Source of the DNA: CAJQQY01 sp964352225 | Lineage (GTDB): Bacteria > Bacteroidota > Bacteroidia > Chitinophagales > Saprospiraceae | Direction of reading: 5' to 3' | DNA length: 14,488 bases | Assembly: GCA_964352225.1 (NCBI GenBank) | Contig: CAYGRM010000158.1 | Span: forward strand, 1-14,488 | Shown here: positions 5,890 to 13,204 of the stretch, piece after piece | How the letters are laid out: each line of letters starts with the position of its first letter | How positions within the stretch are numbered: the first letter of the stretch is position 1 | Translations under genes and position numbers: made by a program | The notes under the pieces: model-generated | Databases searched by the model: none | Told to the model about the DNA's origin: nothing | Seen by the model: only the letters and a program-made list of their open reading frames with translations

Positions 5890-8037
5890 CTATTCAATTT
5901 CCAAAGCAAAAGAAGCTTCATCTCGAGCATCGTAACCTCGAATAAATCCAACTCCATTGGTATGTTTCGCTTCGACATAAAGATCGAGAGAGAAAGTACA
6001 TTTTGAAGCACCATCCAACATCGTATCAAACCGAACAGGGTTAGACACCGCAGGATCTCCAACGCTTAATAAAGGTGGTTGATTAGTATTGCCGGAGTCG
6101 AAAATAATATCGCTACCATTCAATCCTTTTCGATAATCCAATTGGTAATCTTTCATAAAACCATCTTCATGGTAAGCTCTGAAACCTGTGGTAAATGTGG
6201 AGGCTGCATTTCCAACCATGAATTGGCAGTCCGCTCGATTTGGTACATAATCTTTTCGAAGATCTTCAATGTCTGCAAAACAACTCTTGTTGTTGATTCG
6301 GATATTATGAATCAAAGTAGCGTAATCAACTACATCGGTATCATCAGAATCTTTCCATTTTAAGTAATGGAAATCAGTTCCATTGCCTGTACCTGACGAA
6401 CCATTTGGTTTGATTCGATTACCTGCGTTGTCAAATAATTCGACCATCAAGTTGTAGTTGCCATCTGCAAAATCTGTAGTGTCTAATTTGTAATGAACTT
6501 GATTTCCAAGCCACTTATTAGAATTACTCACGTATGGAATCTGATACAAACCTTCTTCACCACCAATCAATTTTGGACCAAGTGCAACCGCTTCTAATTT
6601 TGGAGGGAAAGTGCCATTGATGAATTTTCTCCAAGCTACTTCTTTATCTAAAATTTGAGGTGTTCCAATTGCGTTTCCGTTCGCATCAGTTTTTACCATG
6701 CTAAATCTGTAATAACGAGCACCCACGCTATTCATATCAGGATCAATGTAGAGTAACAATTTCAAAGTTGCTCCCAAAGGACAATCTGTTTGTCCGCCAA
6801 AGTCAATCAATCCAGCATTAGATGGAAGAACTTTGTTAATGCCTGTCGCACTTGCTTGAATAGGACTGTGTAAGTGATAAGCATCTGTATCTCCAATTGC
6901 TTGAAGCATCACATATCGTTTTCCTTGACCTGTTGTTGGAGGTGTGTAATTTCCACAAGTTTCTGCAAGAAAACTATAAGTAGAAAGTACCGCTTCTTGA
7001 TCAGAAGAGAAATAAGCATTTTTAGCTTCTCCATCATAAACGTAAATGTATTGTCCACCAATCCATTGTTTCACTTTGTAAAAATAAGTGGTGTAACATC
7101 TTCTCCAAACTGGTTGAAGTACCAACGGTTGATTAAAACAGAAAGTAAATTTTCCATCCAATCCTACATTCGTTTCCCCCAATTTCTTTTTTGTTACCGT
7201 TTTGTTTCGGCAAAGTACATGGATCAAATATGGGCGTGCTTCAATGAAATCATACTTTTGCTGATCAGACTGAAGTGCCACTAGTGATTTCAAATCACTA
7301 ACTGTACTCTCATCCATGAAGTTCTGCTTTGCTGGTTCGATAGCCGATTTTGCCAAACGAATATTTCGAGGAACTCGTCGAATCGGAGGAAATGGAGGAT
7401 CTGGAAATGGCCGTGGAATCAATTCTGGAATCTCAGGTATCAACTCTGGAATCCGTGGAATGATATGCCAAATATCACAACAGATGGTTCGTTTGTAAAC
7501 TTCCACTATCCCATGGCACAATGGAAAACATCGGGTAATAATTGGAGGAGTCAATCGATTCAATGCTTCCTGAACTTTCGTCGTTCCTAAATTTATCGAA
7601 GGAATTATAGGCGAATTTGGAATTCTAAAAGTAGGAAGAGTTGGTCGAATGATCGGTGGAAAAAACCAATTACATTTTCGAACTTTTCCACTCACACAAA
7701 CTCGATTCCAAAGCCAACGTCCCCATTCCAATTGTGGAATTTCTAAGAGGGGACGTTTTCTAAGTTCAGGGATAATTTGTGCTGCAGAGTACTTCAACAA
7801 CATATTTGAAGTAATCATTTTTGGATCTTCAACATCCGGTCCGAAGGCGATGTTGGCTTCTTTTTCTAAAAATAAAGGGATTAATAATTGGTTGTCGTCA
7901 GCCGTTGCGATTTTTTCATTTGGATTACCTTGAGCATCCAAAGTGTAAAGTGCAATTTTGGGACGTTCGTCATTTGGTTTTAAGGAATTAAGAGAAATTG
8001 TAACCTTAAGGTTACTTTTACCTTTTGATGTAGCCAT
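5890..8037 (-). CDS. Large Cys/Pro-rich beta-sandwich protein of unknown function
   Basis: I do not recognise this 715-residue protein. It has no signal peptide or membrane helix, starting MATSKGK, so it should be cytoplasmic or exported by a route not needing a signal peptide. Residues 8-70 look like a compact beta domain (IALYTLDAQG...LLIPLF...FGPD). Residues 105-300 resemble an interrupted transthyretin- or carboxypeptidase-regulatory-like module: V113-C-V-S-G-K, then C174-H-G-I-V-E-V-Y with C186-C187, then L293-D-G-K-F-T-F. Between them, residues 190-224 are a Pro-rich stretch with the repeat IPELIPE. The C-terminal half has a further beta region, with C419-P-L-G-A and A440-R-Y-Y-R-F followed by ADGNYNLMVELFDNAGN. 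About a dozen Cys fall in the first 420 residues, unusual for a cytoplasmic Bacteroidota protein. ATG at 8035-8037; it forms its own transcription unit. The domain readings are inference. Confidence 0.8.
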   Translation of the reverse strand: MATSKGKSNLKVTISLNSLKPNDERPKIALYTLDAQGNPNEKIATADDNQLLIPLFLEKEANIAFGPDVEDPKMITSNMLLKYSAAQIIPELRKRPLLEIPQLEWGRWLWNRVCVSGKVRKCNWFFPPIIRPTLPTFRIPNSPIIPSINLGTTKVQEALNRLTPPIITRCFPLCHGIVEVYKRTICCDIWHIIPRIPELIPEIPELIPRPFPDPPFPPIRRVPRNIRLAKSAIEPAKQNFMDESTVSDLKSLVALQSDQQKYDFIEARPYLIHVLCRNKTVTKKKLGETNVGLDGKFTFCFNQPLVLQPVWRRCYTTYFYKVKQWIGGQYIYVYDGEAKNAYFSSDQEAVLSTYSFLAETCGNYTPPTTGQGKRYVMLQAIGDTDAYHLHSPIQASATGINKVLPSNAGLIDFGGQTDCPLGATLKLLLYIDPDMNSVGARYYRFSMVKTDANGNAIGTPQILDKEVAWRKFINGTFPPKLEAVALGPKLIGGEEGLYQIPYVSNSNKWLGNQVHYKLDTTDFADGNYNLMVELFDNAGNRIKPNGSSGTGNGTDFHYLKWKDSDDTDVVDYATLIHNIRINNKSCFADIEDLRKDYVPNRADCQFMVGNAASTFTTGFRAYHEDGFMKDYQLDYRKGLNGSDIIFDSGNTNQPPLLSVGDPAVSNPVRFDTMLDGASKCTFSLDLYVEAKHTNGVGFIRGYDARDEASFALEIE
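8000..8015. promoter_or_regulatory. 16-bp perfect palindrome inside the first codons of the 715-residue gene
   Basis: GTAACCTTAAGGTTAC is a perfect palindrome covering bases +23 to +38 of the coding region (codons 8-13). It could fold in the mRNA just after the start codon or be a dimeric repressor site. Its codons (part of NLKVT) are ordinary, so coding chance is the alternative. Confidence 0.4.
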
Positions 8038-8054
8038 AATATTTGGTTTTTGAT

Positions 8055-8088
8055 GTCGAGGTCTATTGATATTCTAACAGACCTCGAC
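8055..8088 (-). promoter_or_regulatory. 10-bp GC-rich inverted repeat in the presumed 5' leader of the 715-residue gene
   Basis: GTCGAGGTCT (8055-8064) and AGACCTCGAC (8079-8088) are perfect inverted repeats separated by 14 bases. They cover -51 to -18 relative to the ATG at 8037. The stem is much richer in GC than its surroundings. No T-run follows on either strand, so it is not a terminator; an operator or a leader hairpin is more likely. The rest of the 365-base gap (8038-8402) has no gene and no TAnnTTTG box on the minus strand. Confidence 0.5.
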
Positions 8089-8372
8089 GGAGTTTAAAAA
8101 AATATTGTTTTCTATTTGGTTTTGATGAAGGCATGAGGAATTAGTTATCCATTGAGACATCATCAAGGATTGCGCAAAAGACATACTTCTGCAAAAAAAT
8201 GCTAGCAAAGTTTTTTGTTAAAATGTGTGGTTGATAGGTTGTTCGGATGAACAAAGAGATAAATCTCCCAAGTAAAATGAAACCATTTTACAATAAATAA
8301 AAAGTAGTTAAGGGGGATTCTAGTGTGGGTTGAGAAAAAATTATAGAAAAAGCAGTTTACCTAAGAGTGTTG

Positions 8373-8394
8373 CCTGCTTGCCGGTAGAGGCAGG
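8373..8394. repeat. Short GC-rich palindromic motif after the lipoprotein gene
   Basis: CCTGC (8373-8377) pairs with GCAGG (8390-8394); an alternative inner pairing is TGCC with GGCA. CCTGCC...CCGG...GCAGG is a wording I recall as a dispersed repeat in Bacteroidota genomes. It lies 9 bases beyond the stop of the lipoprotein gene and may serve as its 3' hairpin, though no T-tract follows. Confidence 0.4.
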
Positions 8395-8402
8395 TTAAGT
8401 CG

Positions 8403-8819
8403 TTAATTTCGTTTTTTCTTTCCATCATCATCGTTGTCTTCCTCTTCATCGTTTCGTACTTCTTCGACAACTTCTTTTAAAGGATTTTCAGGGGTAGCCG
8501 GAACTACGATTGCCGTATCGACTTCATCTACAATAATGGCATTTACGTTTCCTGATAAAATCATTTTCTTAGAGTTTTCGACATAAGCATTATCAGCATT
8601 CTCGATAATGATATATTTCGCGTTTTTCACATAAGCGGTATCGACCTCATCTACAATAATGTAATTCGCTTTTTTTACAATTGCCGTATCGACTTCATCG
8701 ACGATGATTTTGTCAGATGACTGCTCTGGGCACTCTTCACATTTTTCACCACAACTTATAGTAATGATACTTAATAACGCTAAGGCTGACAAAAGGCAAA
8801 TAATATTTTTCATAATCAT
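8403..8819 (-). CDS. Small lipoprotein built of 16-residue tandem repeats
   Basis: The product is 138 residues, or 136 from the second ATG at 8813, which gives the more typical MKNIICLL start. A hydrophobic signal peptide ends in the lipobox I19-T-I-S-C23, so the mature protein should be lipid-anchored. Two more Cys follow (C27, C30). Residues 37-109 are tandem repeats of 16 residues, consensus YIIVDEVDTAYVKNAK: units at 37-52, 53-68 and 69-84, a 9-residue degenerate unit at 85-93, and a final unit at 94-109. The period and the alternating hydrophobic residues suggest a beta-solenoid or a stalk. The C-terminal tail is acidic (EEEDNDDD) and ends in KKKRN. A TAnnTTTG box at 8857-8864 fits this gene. 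Function unknown; the gene is divergent from the helical 484-residue gene. Confidence 0.8.
   Translation of the reverse strand: MIMKNIICLLSALALLSIITISCGEKCEECPEQSSDKIIVDEVDTAIVKKANYIIVDEVDTAYVKNAKYIIIENADNAYVENSKKMILSGNVNAIIVDEVDTAIVVPATPENPLKEVVEEVRNDEEEDNDDDGKKKRN
8493..8711 (-). repeat. In-frame tandem repeat array coding for the lipoprotein repeats
   Basis: The 48-base units encode the 16-residue repeats. The first and last units share an identical 18-base core, TGCCGTATCGACTTCATC (plus-strand reading; from about 8511 and 8683). The second unit (8616-8663) shares TCATCTACAATAATG with the last unit. This mosaic nucleotide identity across units suggests recent duplication or gene conversion; the third and fourth units have diverged. 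Confidence 0.7.
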
Positions 8820-8856
8820 GATTGTTTAATGTTTCATTTGATAATTAATTATAATA

Positions 8857-8864
8857 CAAATCTA
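8857..8864 (-). promoter_or_regulatory. Candidate -7 box for the repeat lipoprotein
   Basis: Read on the minus strand this is TAGATTTG, an exact TAnnTTTG match, 38-44 bases upstream of the two possible start codons. The -33 position shows only a T-run, no TTTG, so the promoter call is tentative. Confidence 0.4.
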
Positions 8865-8952
8865 GACTAAAGTTAAATGATAAAAAAATCACATTTATTT
8901 TTTATTTTGGTTTTAAATAAAGGTTAAAGAAAATATAAAACATTGTAAATCA

Positions 8953-8970
8953 GTTATTTAAGTTATTTAA
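8953..8970. repeat. Tandem duplication of GTTATTTAA upstream of the 484-residue gene
   Basis: Two exact copies of the 9-mer (8953-8961 and 8962-8970) lie 21 bases before the ATG at 8992, followed by TAGTTTAA, a near match to the -7 box. This AT-rich 172-base divergent spacer probably holds the promoters of both genes. Confidence 0.4.
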
Positions 8971-8991
8971 ATAGTTTAAAATTTTTGGATT

Positions 8992-10446
8992 ATGGCTAAA
9001 TCTGACACATTATTTCTTTTGATAAAATCTTTAAATCAGGCTGAAAAAAGATATATAAAACTCTTTTCTAATAAGAATGGAGTGGAAGACAAAAAGTATA
9101 TGCAGCTTTTTAAAGCCTTTGTAAAACATGCAAAAAGTGATGTTTACCATGAGGAATTAATTGAGAAAGAATTGGAAGGAGTGATTGCAAAAAAGAATTT
9201 CTCCTATGAAAAAAATTATTTGTATCAATTCATTTTAAAAAGCCTGCGCAATTTTCACGGACAAAATACACCTCGGATTCAGTTGCAAGAGTTGATGATA
9301 AATATTTCTTTGTTGTATGAGAGAGGTTTGATAAAAGAAACACTTCAATTGATTTCCAAAGCAAAAAAGATTGCGGAGAAATACGATTACGATTTACAGT
9401 TTTTGGAAATTTTACTTTTGGAAAGAAGGATAACTAGACAATTCAAAAGAAAAGAAACAAAAGCATCCATCACTCAAATTCAGCATGAAAGCCAAAATAA
9501 ATTAGATAGAGTTAATCAACAACTCAAAATTTTGGACTGCTATGAAGATGTTTTTTTAGAAGCGAAAAATTATGGAGCGAGTAAAATTATGGACGAAGAT
9601 CTCCAAATCAAAATTCAAAGAATACTGCCTTTGAAAATTGATTCAATGAATACATCAGTTGAAATGAAATTATATTATCATCTCACCCATTCGATGTATC
9701 ATTATATTTCAAGAGATTGGAAAAAGAGGGCTGAGCATTTGAAAGCCGTTTTGGATTTTTTTGAACAAAATTCTTTTCTGCTCAACGATATTCAGTATCA
9801 ACAACGCTACTTAAGTTTTTTAAATAATTATATTAATTACAGTTATGCATTTGGGGAGGAAAAAGAATTGGCGGAGCAAATTGATGTGTTAGCCAATTGG
9901 AAAGCAAAAAGTCGAGCACTAGATATTCAGCTAGAGCAATATCGATTTTATGGAAAAATGTTGTATGCTTTTAAGCGAAAGCGATTTGATGAAATGGTTG
10001 AGATGTCTCCAAGTTTGGATGAGTTATTAAAAAAATATGAAGCGAATTTGACGTTGAATCGGAGGTTGACATTTCTATTTCACATGGCTGCAGCATTTTT
10101 ATTGGAAAATAAATTAGAGGAAGCAGAAACAAAAGTTAATGAAATAATCAATCAACCAAAATTTGAAAATAGAACCGATATTCAAATTCTTGCCAGAATC
10201 ATGCGGATCATTTTATTTTTTGAAAAAGAAATATTGACATTGGCTGAATATGAAATCACCTCAGCTACTCGATATTTAAAGAAATCAAGAAGTGATAATC
10301 CTACGGAAAAAAAGATATTATCGTATTTGAGAAAAATGGTTTCGTCACCTTCTCCCAAAGAAGTTTTAAAAGATTTTTACGATTTTCTAGAAAATAAAAA
10401 AGGGTATGAAGAGATTTTTTATTGGGTGGAACGGAAGTTAAATTAG
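8992..10446 (+). CDS. Alpha-helical protein of unknown function, possibly TPR-like
   Basis: This 484-residue protein is soluble, with no signal peptide, and is almost wholly alpha-helical and rich in Lys, Glu and Leu. The N-terminal segment contains LFLLIKSLNQAEKRYIKLFS and then KKYMQLFKAF. Around residues 75-90 is YLYQFILKSLRNFHG, and near residues 98-130 is a helix pair with ISLLYERGLIKETLQLISKA. Repeated helix-turn-helix spacing suggests TPR-like repeats that bind a partner protein. I recall similar LIKSL...EKRY.KLF proteins as uncharacterised genes of the Saprospiria and relatives; this is memory, not a search. ATG at 8992 starts MAKSDTLF. It is monocistronic, divergent from the repeat lipoprotein and followed by a strong terminator. 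No enzyme motif is visible. Confidence 0.8.
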   Translation: MAKSDTLFLLIKSLNQAEKRYIKLFSNKNGVEDKKYMQLFKAFVKHAKSDVYHEELIEKELEGVIAKKNFSYEKNYLYQFILKSLRNFHGQNTPRIQLQELMINISLLYERGLIKETLQLISKAKKIAEKYDYDLQFLEILLLERRITRQFKRKETKASITQIQHESQNKLDRVNQQLKILDCYEDVFLEAKNYGASKIMDEDLQIKIQRILPLKIDSMNTSVEMKLYYHLTHSMYHYISRDWKKRAEHLKAVLDFFEQNSFLLNDIQYQQRYLSFLNNYINYSYAFGEEKELAEQIDVLANWKAKSRALDIQLEQYRFYGKMLYAFKRKRFDEMVEMSPSLDELLKKYEANLTLNRRLTFLFHMAAAFLLENKLEEAETKVNEIINQPKFENRTDIQILARIMRIILFFEKEILTLAEYEITSATRYLKKSRSDNPTEKKILSYLRKMVSSPSPKEVLKDFYDFLENKKGYEEIFYWVERKLN

Positions 10447-10453
10447 CATATTA

Positions 10454-10486
10454 AGGCATCGGATAACTTCAAGTTATCCGATACCT
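10454..10486. terminator. Bidirectional terminator between the helical protein and the DUF1232 gene
   Basis: ATCGGATAACT (10458-10468) and AGTTATCCGAT (10472-10482) pair perfectly around a TCA loop. One mismatch then extends the stem with AGG/CCT to 10454-10486. On the plus strand the stem is followed by GCTTTTATAG. It starts 7 bases after one stop codon and ends 14 bases before the convergent stop. Confidence 0.8.
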
Positions 10487-10500
10487 GCTTTTATAGAAAA

Positions 10501-10890
10501 TTAAAGTGAATCATCAACCTCATTCAATTCATCCTCATTAATTTCTCCAAACCATTTCGTCATTTGCTTGCGAGCATTGCCCCGCACTTCATCATTGATA
10601 TATCCTGCAATCAGAACTAGTCCAAAACTCAATACACCTAAGTCATCCGTGTAACCTAAAAATGGAGTCAAATCTGGAATCCCATCAATTGGTGAAAGGA
10701 AATATCCAAGTGCTCCCAAAACAACTCGTTTAGCCCAAGCAGGTGTATCCGAACGTTTGAAAGCATAGTATAAAAGGAGTGCGGTGTAAACTGTTTTTTG
10801 TCCAGCTTGAACGGCATATTTTTTTATCTTTTCCCAAAAGTTGAATTCGGAAACTTTATCGGAGTATTTTTTAAATGGGTTATTTTTCAT
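10501..10890 (-). CDS. DUF1232 (YkvA-type) membrane protein
   Basis: The 129-residue product carries the DUF1232 signature L61-G-Y-F-L-S-P-I-D-G-I-P-D73 followed by F77-L-G-Y-T-D-D-L-G-V. A helix near 33-45 and the signature region (56-68, with continuation to about 100) are hydrophobic enough to be membrane-associated. The family is widespread and small and its biochemical role is unsettled. The ATG at 10888-10890 (MKNNPF) is preferred over an in-frame TTG one codon earlier. The C-terminus is acidic (INEDELNEVDD). It is a single gene, convergent with the helical protein gene and divergent from exbD. Confidence 0.85.
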   Translation of the reverse strand: MKNNPFKKYSDKVSEFNFWEKIKKYAVQAGQKTVYTALLLYYAFKRSDTPAWAKRVVLGALGYFLSPIDGIPDLTPFLGYTDDLGVLSFGLVLIAGYINDEVRGNARKQMTKWFGEINEDELNEVDDSL

Positions 10891-11071
10891 CAACTATTCT
10901 ATTTTTCTGATTAACATCAATATCTGAGATTTGTTTTTCAATATAAATTTAATAAAAAATACGGATTCCTTTTTTTCGATAAAACCCACCAAAAATAAGG
11001 TATTCTACATCTTTTAATTATTACGTCGTCGAAAATCACTACCACATTTTTTTATCAATAAATTAAAAATC

Positions 11072-11620
11072 ATGTTAAAAAAGAAACGACGTAAAAAAGA
11101 TGAACCAATTAATGCAGGTTCGATGGCTGATATTGCATTTCTCCTTTTGATCTTTTTTCTAGTGACTACGACTATTGCTGAAGATAAGGGAATTTTGGTA
11201 TTACTACCTAGGTGGGAAACTACTCCACCTATTTCACTTCCTGTAAATGAAAGAAATGTTTTAAATGTTTTGGTCAATGGCAAAAATGAATTATTAGTTG
11301 AAAACGACTTTGCTCAAATTACTGATTTAAGAGAAAGAACAAAGTTGTTTATCTCAAATCCAAATCGCTCGAAGGAAATGGCTGAAAGTCCTGAGAAAGC
11401 AATCATATCACTAAAAAATGATCGCTCCACGTCTTACGAAACTTATATTGGAGTGTACAATGAATTGAAAGCTGCGTATTCAGAATTGCGAGATGAAGAG
11501 GCAAGAAGAGTTTACAATAAAGGTTTTGAGATGTTGGAAAAGAAACAACAAAAGGAAATAAGAGATAAAATTCCACTTATTATTTCTGAAGCAGAACCGA
11601 TTGATTTATTTAAATCGTAG
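11072..11620 (+). CDS. exbD: Biopolymer transport protein ExbD/TolR family
   Basis: The product is 182 residues with a basic cytoplasmic N-terminus (LKKKRRKKD). A single membrane helix follows, M18-A-D20-I-A-F-L-L-L-I-F-F-L-V. D20 is the conserved acidic residue that takes part in proton flow with ExbB. The periplasmic part includes VLNVLVNG and a longer helical tail with YIGVYNELKAAYSELRDEEA, typical as I recall of Bacteroidota ExbD proteins. ExbD works with ExbB and a TonB-like protein to energise outer-membrane transport. No exbB or tonB gene is in the window, and both neighbours are on the opposite strand, so this copy is solitary here. ATG at 11072. Confidence 0.9.
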   Translation: MLKKKRRKKDEPINAGSMADIAFLLLIFFLVTTTIAEDKGILVLLPRWETTPPISLPVNERNVLNVLVNGKNELLVENDFAQITDLRERTKLFISNPNRSKEMAESPEKAIISLKNDRSTSYETYIGVYNELKAAYSELRDEEARRVYNKGFEMLEKKQQKEIRDKIPLIISEAEPIDLFKS

Positions 11621-11621
11621 C

Positions 11622-11669
11622 AAATAAGAATCCCGAATTTTCAATTTTGAAAATCCGGGATTCTTATTT
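11622..11669. terminator. Long bidirectional terminator between exbD and the peroxidase gene
   Basis: AAATAAGAATCCCG (11622-11635) and CGGGATTCTTATTT (11656-11669) form a 14-bp stem. After a single A/C mismatch comes a second stem, ATTTTC/GAAAAT (11637-11642 and 11649-11654), around AATTTT. A-rich and T-rich flanks lie on the two sides, and it sits 2-20 bases from the convergent stops. Confidence 0.87.
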
Positions 11670-11688
11670 TAATCAAGTTTTATTTTTT

Positions 11689-13035
11689 CTAATCACATCC
11701 TAAGTCAATTCTCGATTGAGGATCATTATTTGGAAAACAATTTCCAGAAAGAATATAATCAGGAGCGTATCTTTCCAAATCAGGATCATGCAATCCATTT
11801 TCTAAAAATGACACCAAGTCATCAATATCACTTTCACTCATGCCAAGTGGAGAAAAGATTGGTGGAATCTGACTTGCAGGAACATTTACATTTTCAGGAA
11901 TTGCATCATTAAAATATTCAACTACTTCTCGCAATGTCGTTTTACGACTTCCATGAAAATAGAAAGGAGTATCTTTTAAATTATACAATTGAGGAACCTT
12001 AAATTTATGCATGTCTTCTGTATTTCCAGTAAACCCTCCTCGTCCTAAATTCCGAGAATCATCAGCAGATGTATTAAATACATTTGTTCCACATTGATAT
12101 AAATCTTTTACTCCAACTGAGTAAAATGTCATAGAATTCAGAGATGGGCTACTGTGACAAGTGGCACATTTTGCATCACCAAAGAAAAGCATTGCTCCTC
12201 TTTTTTCTTGCTCCGTTAAAGCATCACGATTACCTTTTAAATAATCTTGAAAAGGAGCTTTATTGGTAATTAATGTTCTCAAATAAGCAGCTATAGCAAA
12301 ACTAGCAGTTACATCCGAATATCTTTCTTCCTCTGGAAAATCACTAAAAGCAGATTCGAAATATGGTAAATATCCTAAATCAGTAATCACATCTTTATTG
12401 ATTACCATCCGATGCAAATGCAAACTTTCAATATTTTGAGATTCCAAACCTCCGTAGCCTAAGTGATTCACATAAGTTCCATTTTCTTCCTTCCACATTT
12501 CTTCGGTGCCTTCATTAACACCACCACCACCAAATTGTCCATTCCATAAGGCATTAGTCACATAAGCAGCATTAAGCATACTTAATGGTCTTGCACCTTG
12601 AGCATCTATTTGATCGGGTGTATATAATTCGCTCATCGTACGAGCTTCTCCATTTACACCAAAGCCAGTTCCCCCTTCTCCGATTCCTTGCGCTCGCCCT
12701 GATTTAAAACCAGCAGATGGAATATGGCAACTTCCACATGAATAAGTTCCTTCTCCAATTTCTTGCATTGGCGCAAGTCCAAGTCCAGTTTCAAAAAAGA
12801 GAAATTTGCCTAAAGCAACTTTGACGGGAGTGATCGGATTTTCAGGCGAAGTAGGGATAGCAGCATAATCATTGCTTTCAGGAAGTACAAAGTGATCGAG
12901 TTCTCCACTCGGGGAGAATTTCTTTATCGCATTTTCGAGTAGAATATCATTTTGGGTAGCTAGCTGCACCTTGTCACTACGACAAGCAGAAATTGCTAGC
13001 ATCAAAATGATTGTTCCAAGTATAAGTTTATTCAT
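11689..13035 (-). CDS. Di-heme cytochrome c peroxidase/MauG-family lipoprotein
   Basis: The 448-residue protein has a signal peptide with lipobox A14-I-S-A-C18, so it should be exported and lipid-anchored. Two c-type heme sites are visible: C100-G-S-C-H104 and C290-A-T-C-H294. Family landmarks follow: V73-A-L-G-K-F-L-F-F, R149-P-L-S-M-L-N-A, the segment H206-L-H-R-M, A260-P-F-Q-D-Y and R279-G-A-M-L-F-F. Near the C-terminus is KVPQLYNLKDTPFYFHGSRK, and then TLREVVEYFND. The fold reduces H2O2 with electrons from a cytochrome or cupredoxin, or (MauG branch) oxidises another protein. The H206-L-H-R region aligns loosely with the usual EVHRM motif. The final 25 residues hold two Cys (in SGNCFPNN and DLGCD) that could pair. 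ATG at 13033-13035. Confidence 0.93.
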   Translation of the reverse strand: MNKLILGTIILMLAISACRSDKVQLATQNDILLENAIKKFSPSGELDHFVLPESNDYAAIPTSPENPITPVKVALGKFLFFETGLGLAPMQEIGEGTYSCGSCHIPSAGFKSGRAQGIGEGGTGFGVNGEARTMSELYTPDQIDAQGARPLSMLNAAYVTNALWNGQFGGGGVNEGTEEMWKEENGTYVNHLGYGGLESQNIESLHLHRMVINKDVITDLGYLPYFESAFSDFPEEERYSDVTASFAIAAYLRTLITNKAPFQDYLKGNRDALTEQEKRGAMLFFGDAKCATCHSSPSLNSMTFYSVGVKDLYQCGTNVFNTSADDSRNLGRGGFTGNTEDMHKFKVPQLYNLKDTPFYFHGSRKTTLREVVEYFNDAIPENVNVPASQIPPIFSPLGMSESDIDDLVSFLENGLHDPDLERYAPDYILSGNCFPNNDPQSRIDLGCD

Positions 13036-13156
13036 TGTTCACGGAAATTAAAAAAAGTGTCTGTTGTTTCTAGGAAAAAGTATGAGCGTTATCAAAGTTT
13101 TTATGTTTAAAAATGCTCAGTAACGGAGGGACGGTAAAAGCTTAAATTCAGATTCT

Positions 13157-13187
13157 CAAATATATCATTATTCTAGCTGACTAACAA
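13157..13187 (-). promoter_or_regulatory. Candidate promoter for the peroxidase gene
   Basis: On the minus strand TATATTTG (13157-13164) fits TAnnTTTG. A TTG (complement of 13185-13187) lies 20 bases upstream, which is correct spacing for Bacteroidota promoters. Transcription would start near 13150, giving a leader of roughly 115 bases before the ATG. Confidence 0.45.
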
Positions 13188-13188
13188 T

Positions 13189-13204
13189 ATACCGAAAACG
13201 GTAT
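13189..13204. promoter_or_regulatory. Candidate operator ATACCG-N4-CGGTAT beside the peroxidase promoter
   Basis: Perfect 6-bp inverted repeats (ATACCG and CGGTAT) flank AAAA, immediately upstream of the presumed -33 element. A related half-site, CGGTTAT, occurs at 13223-13229. This fits a dimeric regulator site. The remaining bases of the 13036-13436 gap show no gene or recognised RNA. Confidence 0.4.

Noticed and set aside
6874..7284. 136-codon plus-strand frame opposite the 715-residue gene
   Set aside because: It is an antisense shadow. The minus-strand frame is far longer, has domain-like segments and its own terminator.
8493..8711. Regular repeats considered as a CRISPR-like array
   Set aside because: The repeats are in-frame coding units without unique spacers of constant length, and the protein repeats have the same period.
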